Numbered from the stretch's first letter, positions 25,202-35,153 are shown. The stretch: 47,934 bases of DNA from an uncultured Flavobacteriales bacterium (GCA_946479985.1 CAMLIF010000017.1:1-47934); one strand, 5' to 3'. The notes: generated by a model from the sequence alone, not told the origin. Numbers and translations: made by a program.

Positions 25202-26418
25202 TTCTGAATGTTTAATCGATGGAATTTGCCGTCAATTTCCAATAGGTAAAATCCCTTCGCTAGCTCCGTCAAATCAACTTTTTCGCCAATGAGCGTTTTT
25301 CCCAAAAGAAAACGTCCGTTCAGATCATAGATGTTTAACAGGTTGTTCTGATTTCCTGAAATATAAATCTCACCATTGGAAGGATTCGGATAGATTTGAA
25401 TATGCTGAATGTTTTGGTCACTAATTTCCGCATTATTATAGTTGACAACTGCATAAGCAGTATCTGAATTACATTCCGAAGATGCTACAAGAGTGACTAG
25501 ATAAGTTCCTGGTGTGGAAAGTTGATGGGTGAAACTTTCTGTTGTGTGATCCATTCCGTCAACGGTCCAATGCACATTTTCATCATGAATGGAAGTTGAA
25601 TTGAGCGTTAATAGGCCGTTTCCGTCCAGGTTCCAGCTTATTCCTGCAACTGTTCTGTAATCTATCGGATGTAAACCGTACAAATCGAGATCGTTTAGAA
25701 CTGTTGTGGCTGCCGCGTTTTGAAGAATTGCGGCTGTAGACTGATCCAATCCCGCTAAATAATTCGCGCCAACCGGCGTTTCCTGGAAAACGGAAGCAAA
25801 GAACGTACAAGCAATTAGATACGTTCCAGCAAGGGAAGGATGTGATCCGTCACCTGAATAAAGCTGAATAGCAGGACTGTGATCACGAACATATTTCCAT
25901 GCCACGGCAACCGGTGAAATCATAGCATCTGTGCTATCCGCAAAGCGCATGTACGCATTCACTAAGCGTTCATTCATTTTATCGAATGTGTTGATTGAAT
26001 CCCATTGAGGATCGCCGTTTTCTCTTCCCCAGGTCATATAATACATCAGGTTTGTGCAGTCTGAAGAAGCGTAAACACTGTCTGCAATGGCTTCAGCAAA
26101 TGGAAGTGATGCCGAATTCACTTGTGTAACAGGAAAACTTGGTTCCTGGCTTTGTCCCTGAATGATTACAAGATCCCATTCCTGCTGGTGAATGGCGTTA
26201 AATGTGGCTGGGTCATTCCATTGGTCCTGAAATGTAAATCCACCGTTTGTTTTAGAGCCGGCAGTTACGGTTTTATTCAAACTTCCGGAAAGTGACTGGA
26301 ACATTACAGGAAGATCGTTTGCATAAGTATAGCTGTTTCCAATAAACAATACAGTCGATTGCGAATTAGCTGAGAAAGAGAGCGCCAACGGGAATATAAG
26401 AATGAAGAGTTTTTTCAT
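25198..26418 (-). CDS. Secreted SGNH-like (DUF4886-like) T9SS protein
   Basis: A 406-residue exported protein. A signal peptide (about 1-19, ending ANSQ) is followed by an SGNH-like domain (about 20-235) with VLFIGNSYTYANDLP (block I Ser), VIIQGQSQEP and a Ser-Asp-His-like end GDGSHPSLAGTYL, resembling DUF4886. A PKD-like segment (about 270-325, LSTPGTYLVTLVAS) and a C-terminal type A T9SS sorting domain (about 335-406, IQIYPNPSNGEIYI) complete it. It probably acts on an extracellular ester or glycan; the substrate is unknown. Confidence 0.88.
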   Translation of the reverse strand: MKKLFILIFPLALSFSANSQSTVLFIGNSYTYANDLPVMFQSLSGSLNKTVTAGSKTNGGFTFQDQWNDPATFNAIHQQEWDLVIIQGQSQEPSFPVTQVNSASLPFAEAIADSVYASSDCTNLMYYMTWGRENGDPQWDSINTFDKMNERLVNAYMRFADSTDAMISPVAVAWKYVRDHSPAIQLYSGDGSHPSLAGTYLIACTFFASVFQETPVGANYLAGLDQSTAAILQNAAATTVLNDLDLYGLHPIDYRTVAGISWNLDGNGLLTLNSTSIHDENVHWTVDGMDHTTESFTHQLSTPGTYLVTLVASSECNSDTAYAVVNYNNAEISDQNIQHIQIYPNPSNGEIYISGNQNNLLNIYDLNGRFLLGKTLIGEKVDLTELAKGFYLLEIDGKFHRLNIQK

Positions 26419-26499
26419 GAAGTTTGTTTGTTTCAGAACTCTGTTTTTGTTGTTTCGGTTGCCTGATGTTTTTTCTTTCAGGTCAACACTCTTGAATTC

Positions 26500-26539
26500 C
26501 TAAAAACAAAAACCCCCGGCTTACATTGTAAACCGGGGG
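26500..26539 (-). terminator. Intrinsic terminator for M43 protease gene
   Basis: CCCCCGG (26513-26519) pairs with CCGGGGG (26533-26539), and TTACA pairs with TGTAA inside, with a C-A mismatch between. On the minus strand the hairpin lies after the protease stop and is followed by a T-rich run (26500-26512). Confidence 0.9.
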
Positions 26540-26562
26540 CTGAGTAAGATGTACAATCTTAA

Positions 26563-28725
26563 TTATTTCACTACAAACGGTAATGTTTGGTATTGTGTTC
26601 CGTTTGAAAGTCTTACGAAGTATGAACCTGCAGCAATAGTATCAGTAGAGATTAAAACAAGGTTGTCTCCCTGAACTGCTTTTACAGCATGCTGTTGAAT
26701 AATCTTACCTGTAATATCAGTAATGATTACGGTCATATCCTGGTTCATTGCAGAAGAGAATTTTACATTTACTTCAGCATCTGCAGGATTCGGGAATACC
26801 ATAGCACCAGACACAGTTGATAATTCTTCCAATCCTACAAGAACTAAAACATCAGATTGTGGTCCTGCGTAAAGATTGATATCATCAATGAAGATATTGT
26901 TTCCTCCATCAGATCTGAAGTCGAAGCGGAAACGGAAATCTTCAACCCAGTATGTGCTTGAAATGTTTGTAACGTGAACAGTAACCCAATCAGCTGCTCC
27001 TGGTGTCCATGCAGAAGTGGCAATATTTGATTCGGACATAGTATTTGCAGAAAGTGTTTTACGAACATCCCATGAAGAACCACAGTCATTTGATGCATAT
27101 ACTTTTAACAAATCCAGATTGTCTGAGGCAGTTTTGCGAAAAGCACAGCGGAAACTTAATGTTGCACCTGTAGCAGATGTAATTTGAGATAAATCAATTT
27201 TTCCTGAAATCAGGTTGTCAACTGAACCTTCCGGCTGCCCGAAACTTGTGAGTTTCGCTGAATTAGTACCAGAATTTCCGGCTGTGTTTGTAACACTCCA
27301 TGCATTTCCGTTTCCATTCTCAATAAACCAGCGGGTAGACCCTGTGAAAGACGATAATCCTTCAAATCCTTCATAGTATGGCAAACCTTCATCCTGTGGC
27401 AAGACAGTAATTTGCATCGTGTAATCATCAGATGAAGATCCGTCTGTAGCCAGCAAAGTAACAGTGTATGTTCCGGGAGTTGAATAGCTTACTGTGGCGT
27501 CTTGTGTATTAGCTGAAGCTGGCGATCCACCAGGGAATGACCAGGTCCATCCTGTTGCCAGATTATAAGTCTCATCTGTTAACTCAATAGTTTCACCTAC
27601 ACAAACCACATTTTTGTTTGTGTTGAATTTAGCCTGACAAAGTGTTGGCGTTGCGTTGGCGCCAACAGCTAATAAGTTAGCCGCCGATACAATATTTGCT
27701 CTTCCTGTGTTAGTTACAGTAAGAGCAGTTCTCATACGGGTCACCTGCCCGGCAGTAAACATTTTCGAACAATAGGAATAGTCCATGTAGTTTTCAACGT
27801 TATCTATTTGATCAAATCCCCAGTATGCATTGTCGCTGGTACACGTGTTTGCACTCAGAGAGCATGAAGTTGAACCGATACAAGCGGGAGTGTCATTAAC
27901 CTGGTCACTTCCACAACTTACACCCGGATCATTTGTTCCGCCCCAAACGTGAGAAAGATTTAGCCAGTGTCCCACTTCGTGAGTCAATGTTCTGCTCGAA
28001 GAAGAAGAAGAGGTGCCGTTATCACCAACGTATGTGCTCAACACCCAAATACCGTTCCCCATGCTCGTTGCCGACCATGAACCAGGATTGAAAGTATATC
28101 CTGCGGCTCCGCCGATGTCTTCACAGATAAAGATGTTCAGGTATTTGTTACCCGGCCAGGTTCCCTGGTAAACGTCGTTTCCAGCTATAATGGCATTTAC
28201 TTGTGCAGTACCATTGTCTCCATCTTCAGTGAGAATGCTTTGTGTACGTGTAATTCCGGAGAAGCAGGCTCCATTAGGAGCTTTTGTAGCCAATGCAAAT
28301 TTGATGTCAGCTTTTGCTCTGATTGATTGGAAAGGAGCTTGAATAGTTGCTGTATCGGCATTTAACATGGCGTAATCACGATTCAGAATTTCCAAAGCTC
28401 TCATGATTTGATCTGTGCTTATGTTCTCAGAACCACCATTGTGTAAAACGTGAAACACAACGGGAATAGTGTATTCAATAGCTTTTTCAGTACCGGATTT
28501 TTGACTATTGTTCAATAGCTCTTCGAATTCCTGCTGTTCTTTAAGGTGTTGTTTTGATCTGTTCGGGTCTGAAAGAATGGCTTCCATTTTTTTATGGGTA
28601 GTACAGTATTCTACTGACTCACCATCTCTCATATTCGATTTATTCAGGACTCTGGTGTGGGTTGATTGTGCATGAGCCATGGAAAGCATGGTCAAGCCGA
28701 GGAAACTAAGGATAATTTTTTTCAT
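26563..28725 (-). CDS. Secreted M43 metalloprotease, T9SS-sorted (copy 1)
   Basis: A 720-residue secreted zinc protease of the M43 (pappalysin-like cytophagalysin) family. It has a signal peptide (about 1-20, ending MAHAQ), a propeptide with a conserved Cys (VEYCTTHKKM) that may act as a cysteine switch, a catalytic domain with zinc ligands His249, His253 and His259 and Glu250 (HEVGHWLNLSH), a Met-turn region (NYMDYSYCSKMF), a PKD domain (WTWSFPGGSPASA), a jelly-roll domain and a T9SS type A sorting domain (VFPNPADAEVNVKF). The frame is open up to 28824, but the signal peptide begins at the ATG at 28725. It is head-to-head with a close paralogue at 29077. Confidence 0.93.
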   Translation of the reverse strand: MKKIILSFLGLTMLSMAHAQSTHTRVLNKSNMRDGESVEYCTTHKKMEAILSDPNRSKQHLKEQQEFEELLNNSQKSGTEKAIEYTIPVVFHVLHNGGSENISTDQIMRALEILNRDYAMLNADTATIQAPFQSIRAKADIKFALATKAPNGACFSGITRTQSILTEDGDNGTAQVNAIIAGNDVYQGTWPGNKYLNIFICEDIGGAAGYTFNPGSWSATSMGNGIWVLSTYVGDNGTSSSSSSRTLTHEVGHWLNLSHVWGGTNDPGVSCGSDQVNDTPACIGSTSCSLSANTCTSDNAYWGFDQIDNVENYMDYSYCSKMFTAGQVTRMRTALTVTNTGRANIVSAANLLAVGANATPTLCQAKFNTNKNVVCVGETIELTDETYNLATGWTWSFPGGSPASANTQDATVSYSTPGTYTVTLLATDGSSSDDYTMQITVLPQDEGLPYYEGFEGLSSFTGSTRWFIENGNGNAWSVTNTAGNSGTNSAKLTSFGQPEGSVDNLISGKIDLSQITSATGATLSFRCAFRKTASDNLDLLKVYASNDCGSSWDVRKTLSANTMSESNIATSAWTPGAADWVTVHVTNISSTYWVEDFRFRFDFRSDGGNNIFIDDINLYAGPQSDVLVLVGLEELSTVSGAMVFPNPADAEVNVKFSSAMNQDMTVIITDITGKIIQQHAVKAVQGDNLVLISTDTIAAGSYFVRLSNGTQYQTLPFVVK

Positions 28726-29076
28726 TTCTAACGAGTTAGTTTTATTATTCAACTGATGCAATAAAACCGGGAGGGTTGTATAACATATTTTAGCAAAAGC
28801 GACGGGAAGATACAAAAACTTCATGTAAAGGCTATAATTTATTTAGCTAAGACACTATTATGTTGATTTTGTGGTAATATTTCCTGTGAACTTATATCCG
28901 GTGAATTCCTGCTTCCAATCACTTTGTCAGAGAGCCAACTAACAATGTTGTCTCATTGTTAAATATTTGAAGATTCTTATAGGTTTTGTAAAAAAAAGAT
29001 CGAATCACGCTTTTTAATTTGAAAAAAGATGTAAATTCCTCCCGGAATTACTTTCCTTATTTCTAAAACTACGCTT
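28726..29076. promoter_or_regulatory. Divergent promoter region of two M43 genes
   Basis: This 351-base AT-rich gap separates the two head-to-head M43 protease genes. On the minus strand, TATCTTCC (28805-28812) is preceded by TTTTTG, the same string as upstream of the M36 gene (38557-38570). On the plus strand, TACTTTCC lies at 29049-29056. A small inverted repeat CTAAC-TC-GTTAG lies just before the minus-strand ATG. No gene was seen here. Confidence 0.45.
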
Positions 29077-31911
29077 ATGAGAAAACTTGTCTTTTCTGCT
29101 GCTTTAATTTTGTGCGGTTACTCCGGATTTGCACAACAAGTAGCATCCAAACATCAATCTTCAGCCCCACGGGAGGTCGAAAAATGCAGTCAGCATCATC
29201 GGATGCAAGAAATGCTTACACAGGATCCGGAACGTTATGCCACAATGTTCCAGGAAGAGGTTAAAAAACCAAAGGGTTCAGCAGAATCAACTGAAAAACT
29301 TACCGGACTTATCTATACAATACCGGTGGTATTCCATGTCCTTCATAACAATGGGTCCGAAAATATTTCAGACGCACAGATTCAGGATCAGTTAAACATC
29401 CTGAACCGTGATTACAGAAAATTGAATTCCGATGCGAACTCAGTTGTTACTGCTTTTCAGGGTTTACCTGCAGATGTAGAAGTACAATTCGTTTTTGCAA
29501 CAGTTGCTCCCAATGGGGCATGTTTTTCAGGAATAACTAGAACTGTAAATGCAATTACCAGTAATGGTTCAAGCGGACAAAACCAGGTAAATGCGGTTGT
29601 TGCCGGGAATAATGTTTATCAAGGTGTTTGGCCCCATAATAGGTATTTGAATATTTATGTTTGTGAAGATATCGGCGGAGCCGCAGGCTACACTTTTAAT
29701 CCGAACGGAAACAGTACTGCAAATGCAACCAATATGTATTATAATGGGATCTTCATGTTACACGATTATACCGGGTCAATTGGAACTTCAAGTGTTGGAA
29801 CAAGCAGGGCGCTTACCCATGAGGTAGGTCACTGGTTAAATCTTGCCCATGTTTGGGGTTCAACAAACAATCCCGGAGTTGATTGCTCCGGAACGGATAA
29901 CGTTCAGGATACTCCAGCAACGGAAGGCTCAACTTCTTGTACGTTAACCGCAAATACCTGTACTTCAGATAATGCTTATTGGGGTTTCAACCAAATTGAC
30001 CAGGTGGAAAACTACATGGACTATTCCTATTGTTCGAAAATGTTCACCCAGGGACAGGTTGACCGGATGCGTGCAGCTTTGGTTAGTTCCGTTGGTGGAA
30101 GAAGCAACATTTGGACTACTGCCAATTTAAATTTAGTTGGTGGTGTGCCAGGCGGATCACTTTGTGCAATGGATTTTACTGCAACTGATGTAGCATTGTG
30201 TTCCGGTGATCAAACAACATTCACAATGAGTGCCGGCGGCGCTTCGATAACTTCCTATGCCTGGACATTTACAGGTGGAACACCTTCATCGTCTTCAGCC
30301 GCTTCTCCAACAATTACTTACAGCACACCTGGAACTTATCAGGTATCGCTTACTGTTGTGAGTGGAGGGAACAATTATACAAAAACGAAAACGGCTTATA
30401 TCAGCGCGGCAGGCGGAACTTTGGTTTCACCTCCTTTAACTGAAGGATTCACAGCAGCAACGTTTGCTCCTACAAACTGGTCCATTACAAATACCGGTGC
30501 TGCAGGAACATGGGTAAGATCAACTGCTGCGGGCGCTACACCAACCACAGGTAACTCAGCAATGTTTGATAATTTCAACATTCAAACCGGTGATGATGAA
30601 CTGGTTCTTCCTAATGTAGGAGCAGCTTCTCTTGGTTCCATGCAAATGGAATTCGACGTTGCCTATGCACCATATGATGCAGCTAACTTTGATGGTTTAC
30701 AGGTTTTGGCTTCCGGTGATTGCGGTGCCACTTTTACCACTGTATATGATAAATCCAATACTGTTTTAGCTACAAGAACGGCTACCACGAGTATATTTAC
30801 TCCCACTGCTGCTCAATGGCGTCATGAAACCATTGACCTGAACGCATTTGCTGGAAATTCAAGAGTTATTCTGAGAATGAAAAATATTTCTGGGTACGGA
30901 AACAGATTGTTTATTGATAACGTGAACGTGTCAGGAGTAGCGAACAGTTCTCCGCCGGTTGCAAGCTTTACACCGTCTGCAACCGCTGTATGTGCCGGTC
31001 AAACGGTTACGTATACAAGTACTTCTACAAATTCCCCTACTTCATACTCATGGTCATTCCCTGGAGGAACACCATCAAGTTCAACTTCTGCTTCTCAGGT
31101 GGTAACGTATGCAGCTGCCGGAACTTATGACGTTTCGTTAACTGCTACAAATGCCAATGGCCCGAATACTTTAAACCAAACCAATTACGTAACGGTAAAT
31201 GCAATTCCGGCGGCACCGGTTGTTTCTGCAGGTGGAGCAACAACTTTCTGCCAAGGAGGTTCTGTTACTTTAAATTCTTCGGCTGGATCAGGTAACACAT
31301 GGTCAAGTGGTTCATCCAATGCTTCGATCAATGCAACAACTTCAGGAAGTTACTCAGTTACACAAACCGTTGCGGGATGTGTTTCACCTGCTTCAAACAG
31401 TATTGCAGTTACGGTAAATCCAAATCCTACTGTATCATTTGGTTCTGTTACTTCGCTTTGTGTTTACGATGATCCGATTACTTTAACTCAAGGTTCTCCG
31501 GCGGGTGGAACTTATTCCGGAACCGGTGTTTCAGGAAATCAGTTTGACCCTGCAACAGCTGGAAACGGAACGACAAATGTTACTTACAATTTCACGAATG
31601 GAAACGGTTGTTCAGGTTCTGCGCAAACGGGAATTGTAGTAACGGGTTGTTTGGGAGTTGAGGAAGATGCAATAGATTTAGTGAGCGTTTATCCGAATCC
31701 GTCTTCAGGGATCATTACTATTGATGCAGGAACGGTTTCATTACAAGCTATTCATGTTTATGACCGAATGGGGAAATTGGTGTTGGTTCAAACAGCAAAC
31801 TTCAACGCGAAACAAGAATTAAATTTGACGAATGTTGCCGGCGGATTGTACACTATTCAGGTAATTACTGATCAGGGTGCACAGCACGTACCGGTTGTTA
31901 TAGAAAACTAA
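29077..31911 (+). CDS. Secreted M43 metalloprotease, T9SS-sorted (copy 2)
   Basis: A 944-residue paralogue of the 26563-28725 protein. A signal peptide (about 1-20, GFAQ) and a propeptide with a conserved Cys (VEKCSQHHRM) precede the M43 catalytic domain (zinc site His248, Glu249, His252, His258 in HEVGHWLNLAH; NYMDYSYCSKMF). Then come a PKD domain (about 365-445), a jelly-roll region (about 450-620), a second PKD domain (about 625-710), Ig-like repeats (about 711-860) and a T9SS type A sorting domain (SVYPNPSSGIITID). It has more C-terminal modules than copy 1. The two share long stretches such as GACFSGITRT and EDIGGAAGYTFNP. Probably digests extracellular protein. Confidence 0.93.
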   Translation: MRKLVFSAALILCGYSGFAQQVASKHQSSAPREVEKCSQHHRMQEMLTQDPERYATMFQEEVKKPKGSAESTEKLTGLIYTIPVVFHVLHNNGSENISDAQIQDQLNILNRDYRKLNSDANSVVTAFQGLPADVEVQFVFATVAPNGACFSGITRTVNAITSNGSSGQNQVNAVVAGNNVYQGVWPHNRYLNIYVCEDIGGAAGYTFNPNGNSTANATNMYYNGIFMLHDYTGSIGTSSVGTSRALTHEVGHWLNLAHVWGSTNNPGVDCSGTDNVQDTPATEGSTSCTLTANTCTSDNAYWGFNQIDQVENYMDYSYCSKMFTQGQVDRMRAALVSSVGGRSNIWTTANLNLVGGVPGGSLCAMDFTATDVALCSGDQTTFTMSAGGASITSYAWTFTGGTPSSSSAASPTITYSTPGTYQVSLTVVSGGNNYTKTKTAYISAAGGTLVSPPLTEGFTAATFAPTNWSITNTGAAGTWVRSTAAGATPTTGNSAMFDNFNIQTGDDELVLPNVGAASLGSMQMEFDVAYAPYDAANFDGLQVLASGDCGATFTTVYDKSNTVLATRTATTSIFTPTAAQWRHETIDLNAFAGNSRVILRMKNISGYGNRLFIDNVNVSGVANSSPPVASFTPSATAVCAGQTVTYTSTSTNSPTSYSWSFPGGTPSSSTSASQVVTYAAAGTYDVSLTATNANGPNTLNQTNYVTVNAIPAAPVVSAGGATTFCQGGSVTLNSSAGSGNTWSSGSSNASINATTSGSYSVTQTVAGCVSPASNSIAVTVNPNPTVSFGSVTSLCVYDDPITLTQGSPAGGTYSGTGVSGNQFDPATAGNGTTNVTYNFTNGNGCSGSAQTGIVVTGCLGVEEDAIDLVSVYPNPSSGIITIDAGTVSLQAIHVYDRMGKLVLVQTANFNAKQELNLTNVAGGLYTIQVITDQGAQHVPVVIEN

Positions 31912-31927
31912 TAAGAATTAAAATAGA

Positions 31928-31963
31928 AAATCCCGCTTTGTTTATCCGAGGCGGGATTTTTTT
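31928..31963 (+). terminator. Intrinsic terminator after M43 copy 2
   Basis: Perfect nine-base arms AAATCCCGC (31928-31936) and GCGGGATTT (31951-31959), followed by a run of Ts. It lies 17 bases after the protease stop. Confidence 0.92.
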
Positions 31964-32021
31964 GCTTTTGCCATGTTTACAGGCGATGCTCCAGATCTGT
32001 ATGAATTGAGGATATCATTAT

Positions 32022-32723
32022 TTAATCAATCTCCGAAACAGACCAAAGTACTTTTTCAGTTGGTCTTAATTCAATTAAAGAATGTAGTTTTTGCGCTACA
32101 GTTCCCGGTGCAAGTAATTCGTTATCGGAATGAAGATCGCGGAATCTTTCAATGGAAGAGAAATGTTCTTTTTCTACTGTGCGTATTTGAGTTTGCATAG
32201 CAGTATCTACTACTCCGGGCGAAAATGCGTAAACGCGAATCGTGGAATCTGGTTTTTCGTCTTCTTCTGCCTGAAAAGTTGCCATGAAAAGATCTACTGC
32301 CGCTTTGGAAGCGCAATATGCTGCCCAGGATGGAATCGGTCGTTTTCCTGCTCCGGAACTTATAAAAACACCTGTGAACAGCTGCTCTGGTTTCAGGCTT
32401 CTGACTAGTTTGTGAAGTAATTCTGTCCCTGATAAGAAATTGAGCTGCATCACTTCTGAAGTATCTTGCTTTTCCAGATCCGCAAAACGATTTACAGTTC
32501 CCAAAATTCCCGCGTTGTGGATAAAAACAATGGTTTCGCTTGTTTGTGGGAATTGCAGTTCTTCAACTTCCTTCGGAGAACTCAAATCGCAAAAGTGATG
32601 TGTATAGTTTACATGTTCAATGGTTGAAGTTCTTCCAATTCCATGAACGATTTCACCTTTGCTCAGGTATTTCTCAGCAATGGCTTTTCCTATTCCGCGT
32701 GATGTTCCAGTTATGATGATCAT
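32022..32723 (-). CDS. Short-chain dehydrogenase/reductase
   Basis: A 233-residue NAD(P)-dependent SDR. The Rossmann motif TGTSRGIGKA is at residues 5-14, HNAG in FIHNAGIL replaces the usual NNAG, and the catalytic Tyr-Lys pair is in SWAAYCASKAA. A longer reading from 32786 adds 21 unsupported residues, so the ATG at 32723 is used. The pattern resembles sepiapterin- or benzil-reductase-like SDRs, but the substrate is unknown. It lies between convergent M43 copy 2 and the cystathionine gamma-synthase-type gene, 109 bases from the latter. Confidence 0.9.
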   Translation of the reverse strand: MIIITGTSRGIGKAIAEKYLSKGEIVHGIGRTSTIEHVNYTHHFCDLSSPKEVEELQFPQTSETIVFIHNAGILGTVNRFADLEKQDTSEVMQLNFLSGTELLHKLVRSLKPEQLFTGVFISSGAGKRPIPSWAAYCASKAAVDLFMATFQAEEDEKPDSTIRVYAFSPGVVDTAMQTQIRTVEKEHFSSIERFRDLHSDNELLAPGTVAQKLHSLIELRPTEKVLWSVSEID

Positions 32724-32832
32724 AAAGTTTCGAAGTTTTTGGAAGACTTTAGTTTCCTGGTTGGGGAGTAACGCATTGTTTCTCAACCAGGTTAATACAA
32801 AAAAGGTCCGAATTGCTTCGAACCTCTGAATT

Positions 32833-33987
32833 TTATTTCAACGCCTGTGTTAAATCTGCAATCAAATCGTCTACGTCTTCTACACCTACGCTCAAGCGAA
32901 GTAAATTGTCAACTACTCCGGCTTTTTCGCGTTCTGCTTTCGGAATGGAAGCATGTGTCATAGTTGCCGGGTGATTGATCAGTGATTCAACTCCTCCAAG
33001 TGATTCTGCTAATGAGAATAATTTGAAAGAAGATGCAACACGGTAAGTATTTTCAATTGCTTTGTCTTTCAGAACAATGGAGATCATTCCACCGAAATCG
33101 CGCATTTGTTTTTTCGCAATCTCGTGGTTTGGATGCTCGGGAAAACCTGGCCAGTATACCTTTTCAATTGCCGGGTGGTCTTTTAAGAAATGAGCGATCT
33201 TTCTTCCGTTTGCACAATGACGTTCCATACGCAAATGCAAAGTTTTGATTCCGCGAAGTACCAAAAATGAATCCATAGGACCCGGATTTGCGCCCGAACT
33301 ATTCAGAATAAAGTATAATTGCTCGTGAATTTTTTCGTCGTTTGTGATCAGAGCTCCCATTACAACATCAGAGTGTCCGCCCAAATATTTGGTAACCGAA
33401 TGCATTACGATATCGGCACCAAGATCCAAAGGATTTTGCAAGTAAGGTGATGCAAACGTATTGTCAGCAACCATGATGATATTGTTTGCTTTGGAAATAG
33501 CTGCAACTGCTTCAATATCGATGATCTGCATGGTTGGATTTGTCGGCGTTTCTGCCCAGATCAATTTGGTGTTGCTGTTAATATATTGTTTTACATTTTC
33601 AGCATTCGTTAAATCAATGAAATGGAACTTGATCCCGAATTTCTCATAGATTTTCGTAAATAATCGATATGTTCCACCATAAAGATCATCACCTGTAATT
33701 ACCTCATCACCCGGGCTCAATAATTTCAAAACAGCATCTGTTGCTGCAACGCCACTACTGAAACATACACAATGGTTTCCGTTCTCAAGAGCAGCAATGT
33801 TTGCCTGAAGAGCTTCTCTAGTCGGGTTCTTACCGCGAGCGTACCCGTAACCTTTGTTCACACCGGGCGATTCCTGCACGTATGTTGAAGTTTGGTAAAT
33901 AGGAGTCATAATTGCTCCGGTAGTTTCATCAGGATGCACACCAGCGTGAATGGCTTTCGTGGCAAATTTCATATCTTTTTCGTTCAT
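32833..33987 (-). CDS. Cystathionine gamma-synthase/lyase family enzyme
   Basis: A 384-residue PLP enzyme of the Cys/Met metabolism family. The PLP lysine is Lys200 in MHSVTKYLGGHSDVVMGA; the cofactor phosphate and ring sites are visible in FSSGVAATDAVL and ETPTNPT. The family includes cystathionine gamma-synthase, cystathionine gamma-lyase and methionine gamma-lyase; sequence alone does not decide, and no met genes are nearby. A -7 element TAACTTTG lies 22 bases before the start. Confidence 0.93.
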   Translation of the reverse strand: MNEKDMKFATKAIHAGVHPDETTGAIMTPIYQTSTYVQESPGVNKGYGYARGKNPTREALQANIAALENGNHCVCFSSGVAATDAVLKLLSPGDEVITGDDLYGGTYRLFTKIYEKFGIKFHFIDLTNAENVKQYINSNTKLIWAETPTNPTMQIIDIEAVAAISKANNIIMVADNTFASPYLQNPLDLGADIVMHSVTKYLGGHSDVVMGALITNDEKIHEQLYFILNSSGANPGPMDSFLVLRGIKTLHLRMERHCANGRKIAHFLKDHPAIEKVYWPGFPEHPNHEIAKKQMRDFGGMISIVLKDKAIENTYRVASSFKLFSLAESLGGVESLINHPATMTHASIPKAEREKAGVVDNLLRLSVGVEDVDDLIADLTQALK

Positions 33988-34009
33988 GATCTGAGTTCTT
34001 GTACAAATG

Positions 34010-34017
34010 CAAAGTTA
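34010..34017 (-). promoter_or_regulatory. -7 element TAACTTTG for CGS-type gene
   Basis: An exact TAnnTTTG on the minus strand, 22 bases before the ATG at 33987; it supports the longer of two close starts (33987 over 33972). No clear -33 TTG is seen. Confidence 0.55.
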
Positions 34018-34052
34018 GTATTTCAGGACAGATTCACACCTTGAAATTTCAA

Positions 34053-35084
34053 TCACTTAAATCGTAATTGTGAGAGCAAAATGGTTTTGCTTAAAACCGG
34101 TTGGTTATCTAAATCAATCAACCGAAATTGTATTTCGCAATCGTCGGCTGTTTTGGTGAATTCGATTAAACCGAAATTGTTCTGCATAATTGGTCCGTCG
34201 GTCCGGTTGGCGTTCGGTGTTGCCAAATGCCATTTCGAACTTAATCCGCTTGATGTGAAATCATAAATAGGGTAAGTGTATTCGGATTTCAGAACAGATA
34301 TCTCCGCATAATGAACGTCTCCGGAAATCACAAATAACCCGTTCGCTTTTGTTTTTTGAACCAATTGCTGAAACCGAACCAATTCGGTGGGGAAGTTTGT
34401 CCACGATTCATAACCGTTATAGCTGTGAGCCAGTTGAATGCTGCTGCAAACAATGCGTACATCAGCAGGTTTTTTCAGCTCTTCTTCCAGCCAGTTCCAT
34501 TGTGCAGCGCCGAGTAAATTGATTTTCTTCGACTTACTCGGGCGATAGTCGAGCCCGTATTGGTACAATGTGTCTTTACGGTAAGCACCCCGGTATTTCT
34601 TCAAATCGTCGCGAAAGGTGCGGGTATCGAGCAGGATTACCTGAACAGTCATGTTTGAATCTTTGATGTAATAAGAAGTGTAAATTCCGTCGTGTTTTCT
34701 TCGTTCGGAATCTTGCGGTTCTTTGAAAAAATCGAGAAATATTTCCTTCGATGCTTTTTTCATCGGATAATGTCTTCCTGCATCGTTTTCACCGTAATCA
34801 TGATCGTCCCAGGTTGCCCAAACCGTGGTACTGTCCATTAAATGCTGAAAACCGGAATGATTTGCCAGTTCCTGGTATCTGATTTTCAAAAGAGAAGTAT
34901 CACGTGTGTCTCCATACAGGTTATCACCCAGGAAAATAAAATGGCTCGGATGATAATTCAGAATAGTATCGAAAATAGTCAGCGGATCTGTTTGTCGGGC
35001 ACAAGAACCGAATGCAATTCGCGTAGTTTGACCGAAAACCGGTATTCCGATTGCGAGAATAAAGATCAAAAGTGCGTTTTTCAT
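34053..35084 (-). CDS. PhoD-like metallophosphatase/phosphodiesterase
   Basis: A 343-residue exported enzyme of the alkaline phosphatase D family. A signal peptide (about 1-19, GIPVFGQ) is followed by IAFGSCARQTDP, the metal-binding FLGDNLYGDTRD, WATWDDHDYGENDAG and ISGDVHYAEIS. The frame is open upstream to 35357, but that extension runs into the divergent helicase gene and lacks a signal peptide, so the ATG at 35084 is chosen. It probably releases phosphate from esters or diesters outside the cytoplasm. It is divergent from the helicase gene across 90 bases; TAACTTTC on the minus strand is a near-match to a -7 element. Confidence 0.9.
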   Translation of the reverse strand: MKNALLIFILAIGIPVFGQTTRIAFGSCARQTDPLTIFDTILNYHPSHFIFLGDNLYGDTRDTSLLKIRYQELANHSGFQHLMDSTTVWATWDDHDYGENDAGRHYPMKKASKEIFLDFFKEPQDSERRKHDGIYTSYYIKDSNMTVQVILLDTRTFRDDLKKYRGAYRKDTLYQYGLDYRPSKSKKINLLGAAQWNWLEEELKKPADVRIVCSSIQLAHSYNGYESWTNFPTELVRFQQLVQKTKANGLFVISGDVHYAEISVLKSEYTYPIYDFTSSGLSSKWHLATPNANRTDGPIMQNNFGLIEFTKTADDCEIQFRLIDLDNQPVLSKTILLSQLRFK

Positions 35085-35153
35085 ACCATCAATTTCTATG
35101 AAAGTTAAGTAATCAACTGTGAAGTTAATGAACTCTTTTGAGCAATAATTCGC

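Noticed and set aside
28726..28824. Longer start for M43 copy 1
   Set aside because: The clear signal peptide starts at 28725 and the likely promoter lies inside the extension.
27970..29852. Asn in place of Gly in the M43 zinc motif (HEVGHWLNLSH / HEVGHWLNLAH)
   Set aside because: The three His and the Glu are intact in both copies, and both paralogues share the change. From memory, T9SS-exported M43 proteases often carry Asn here, so it is not treated as a defect.
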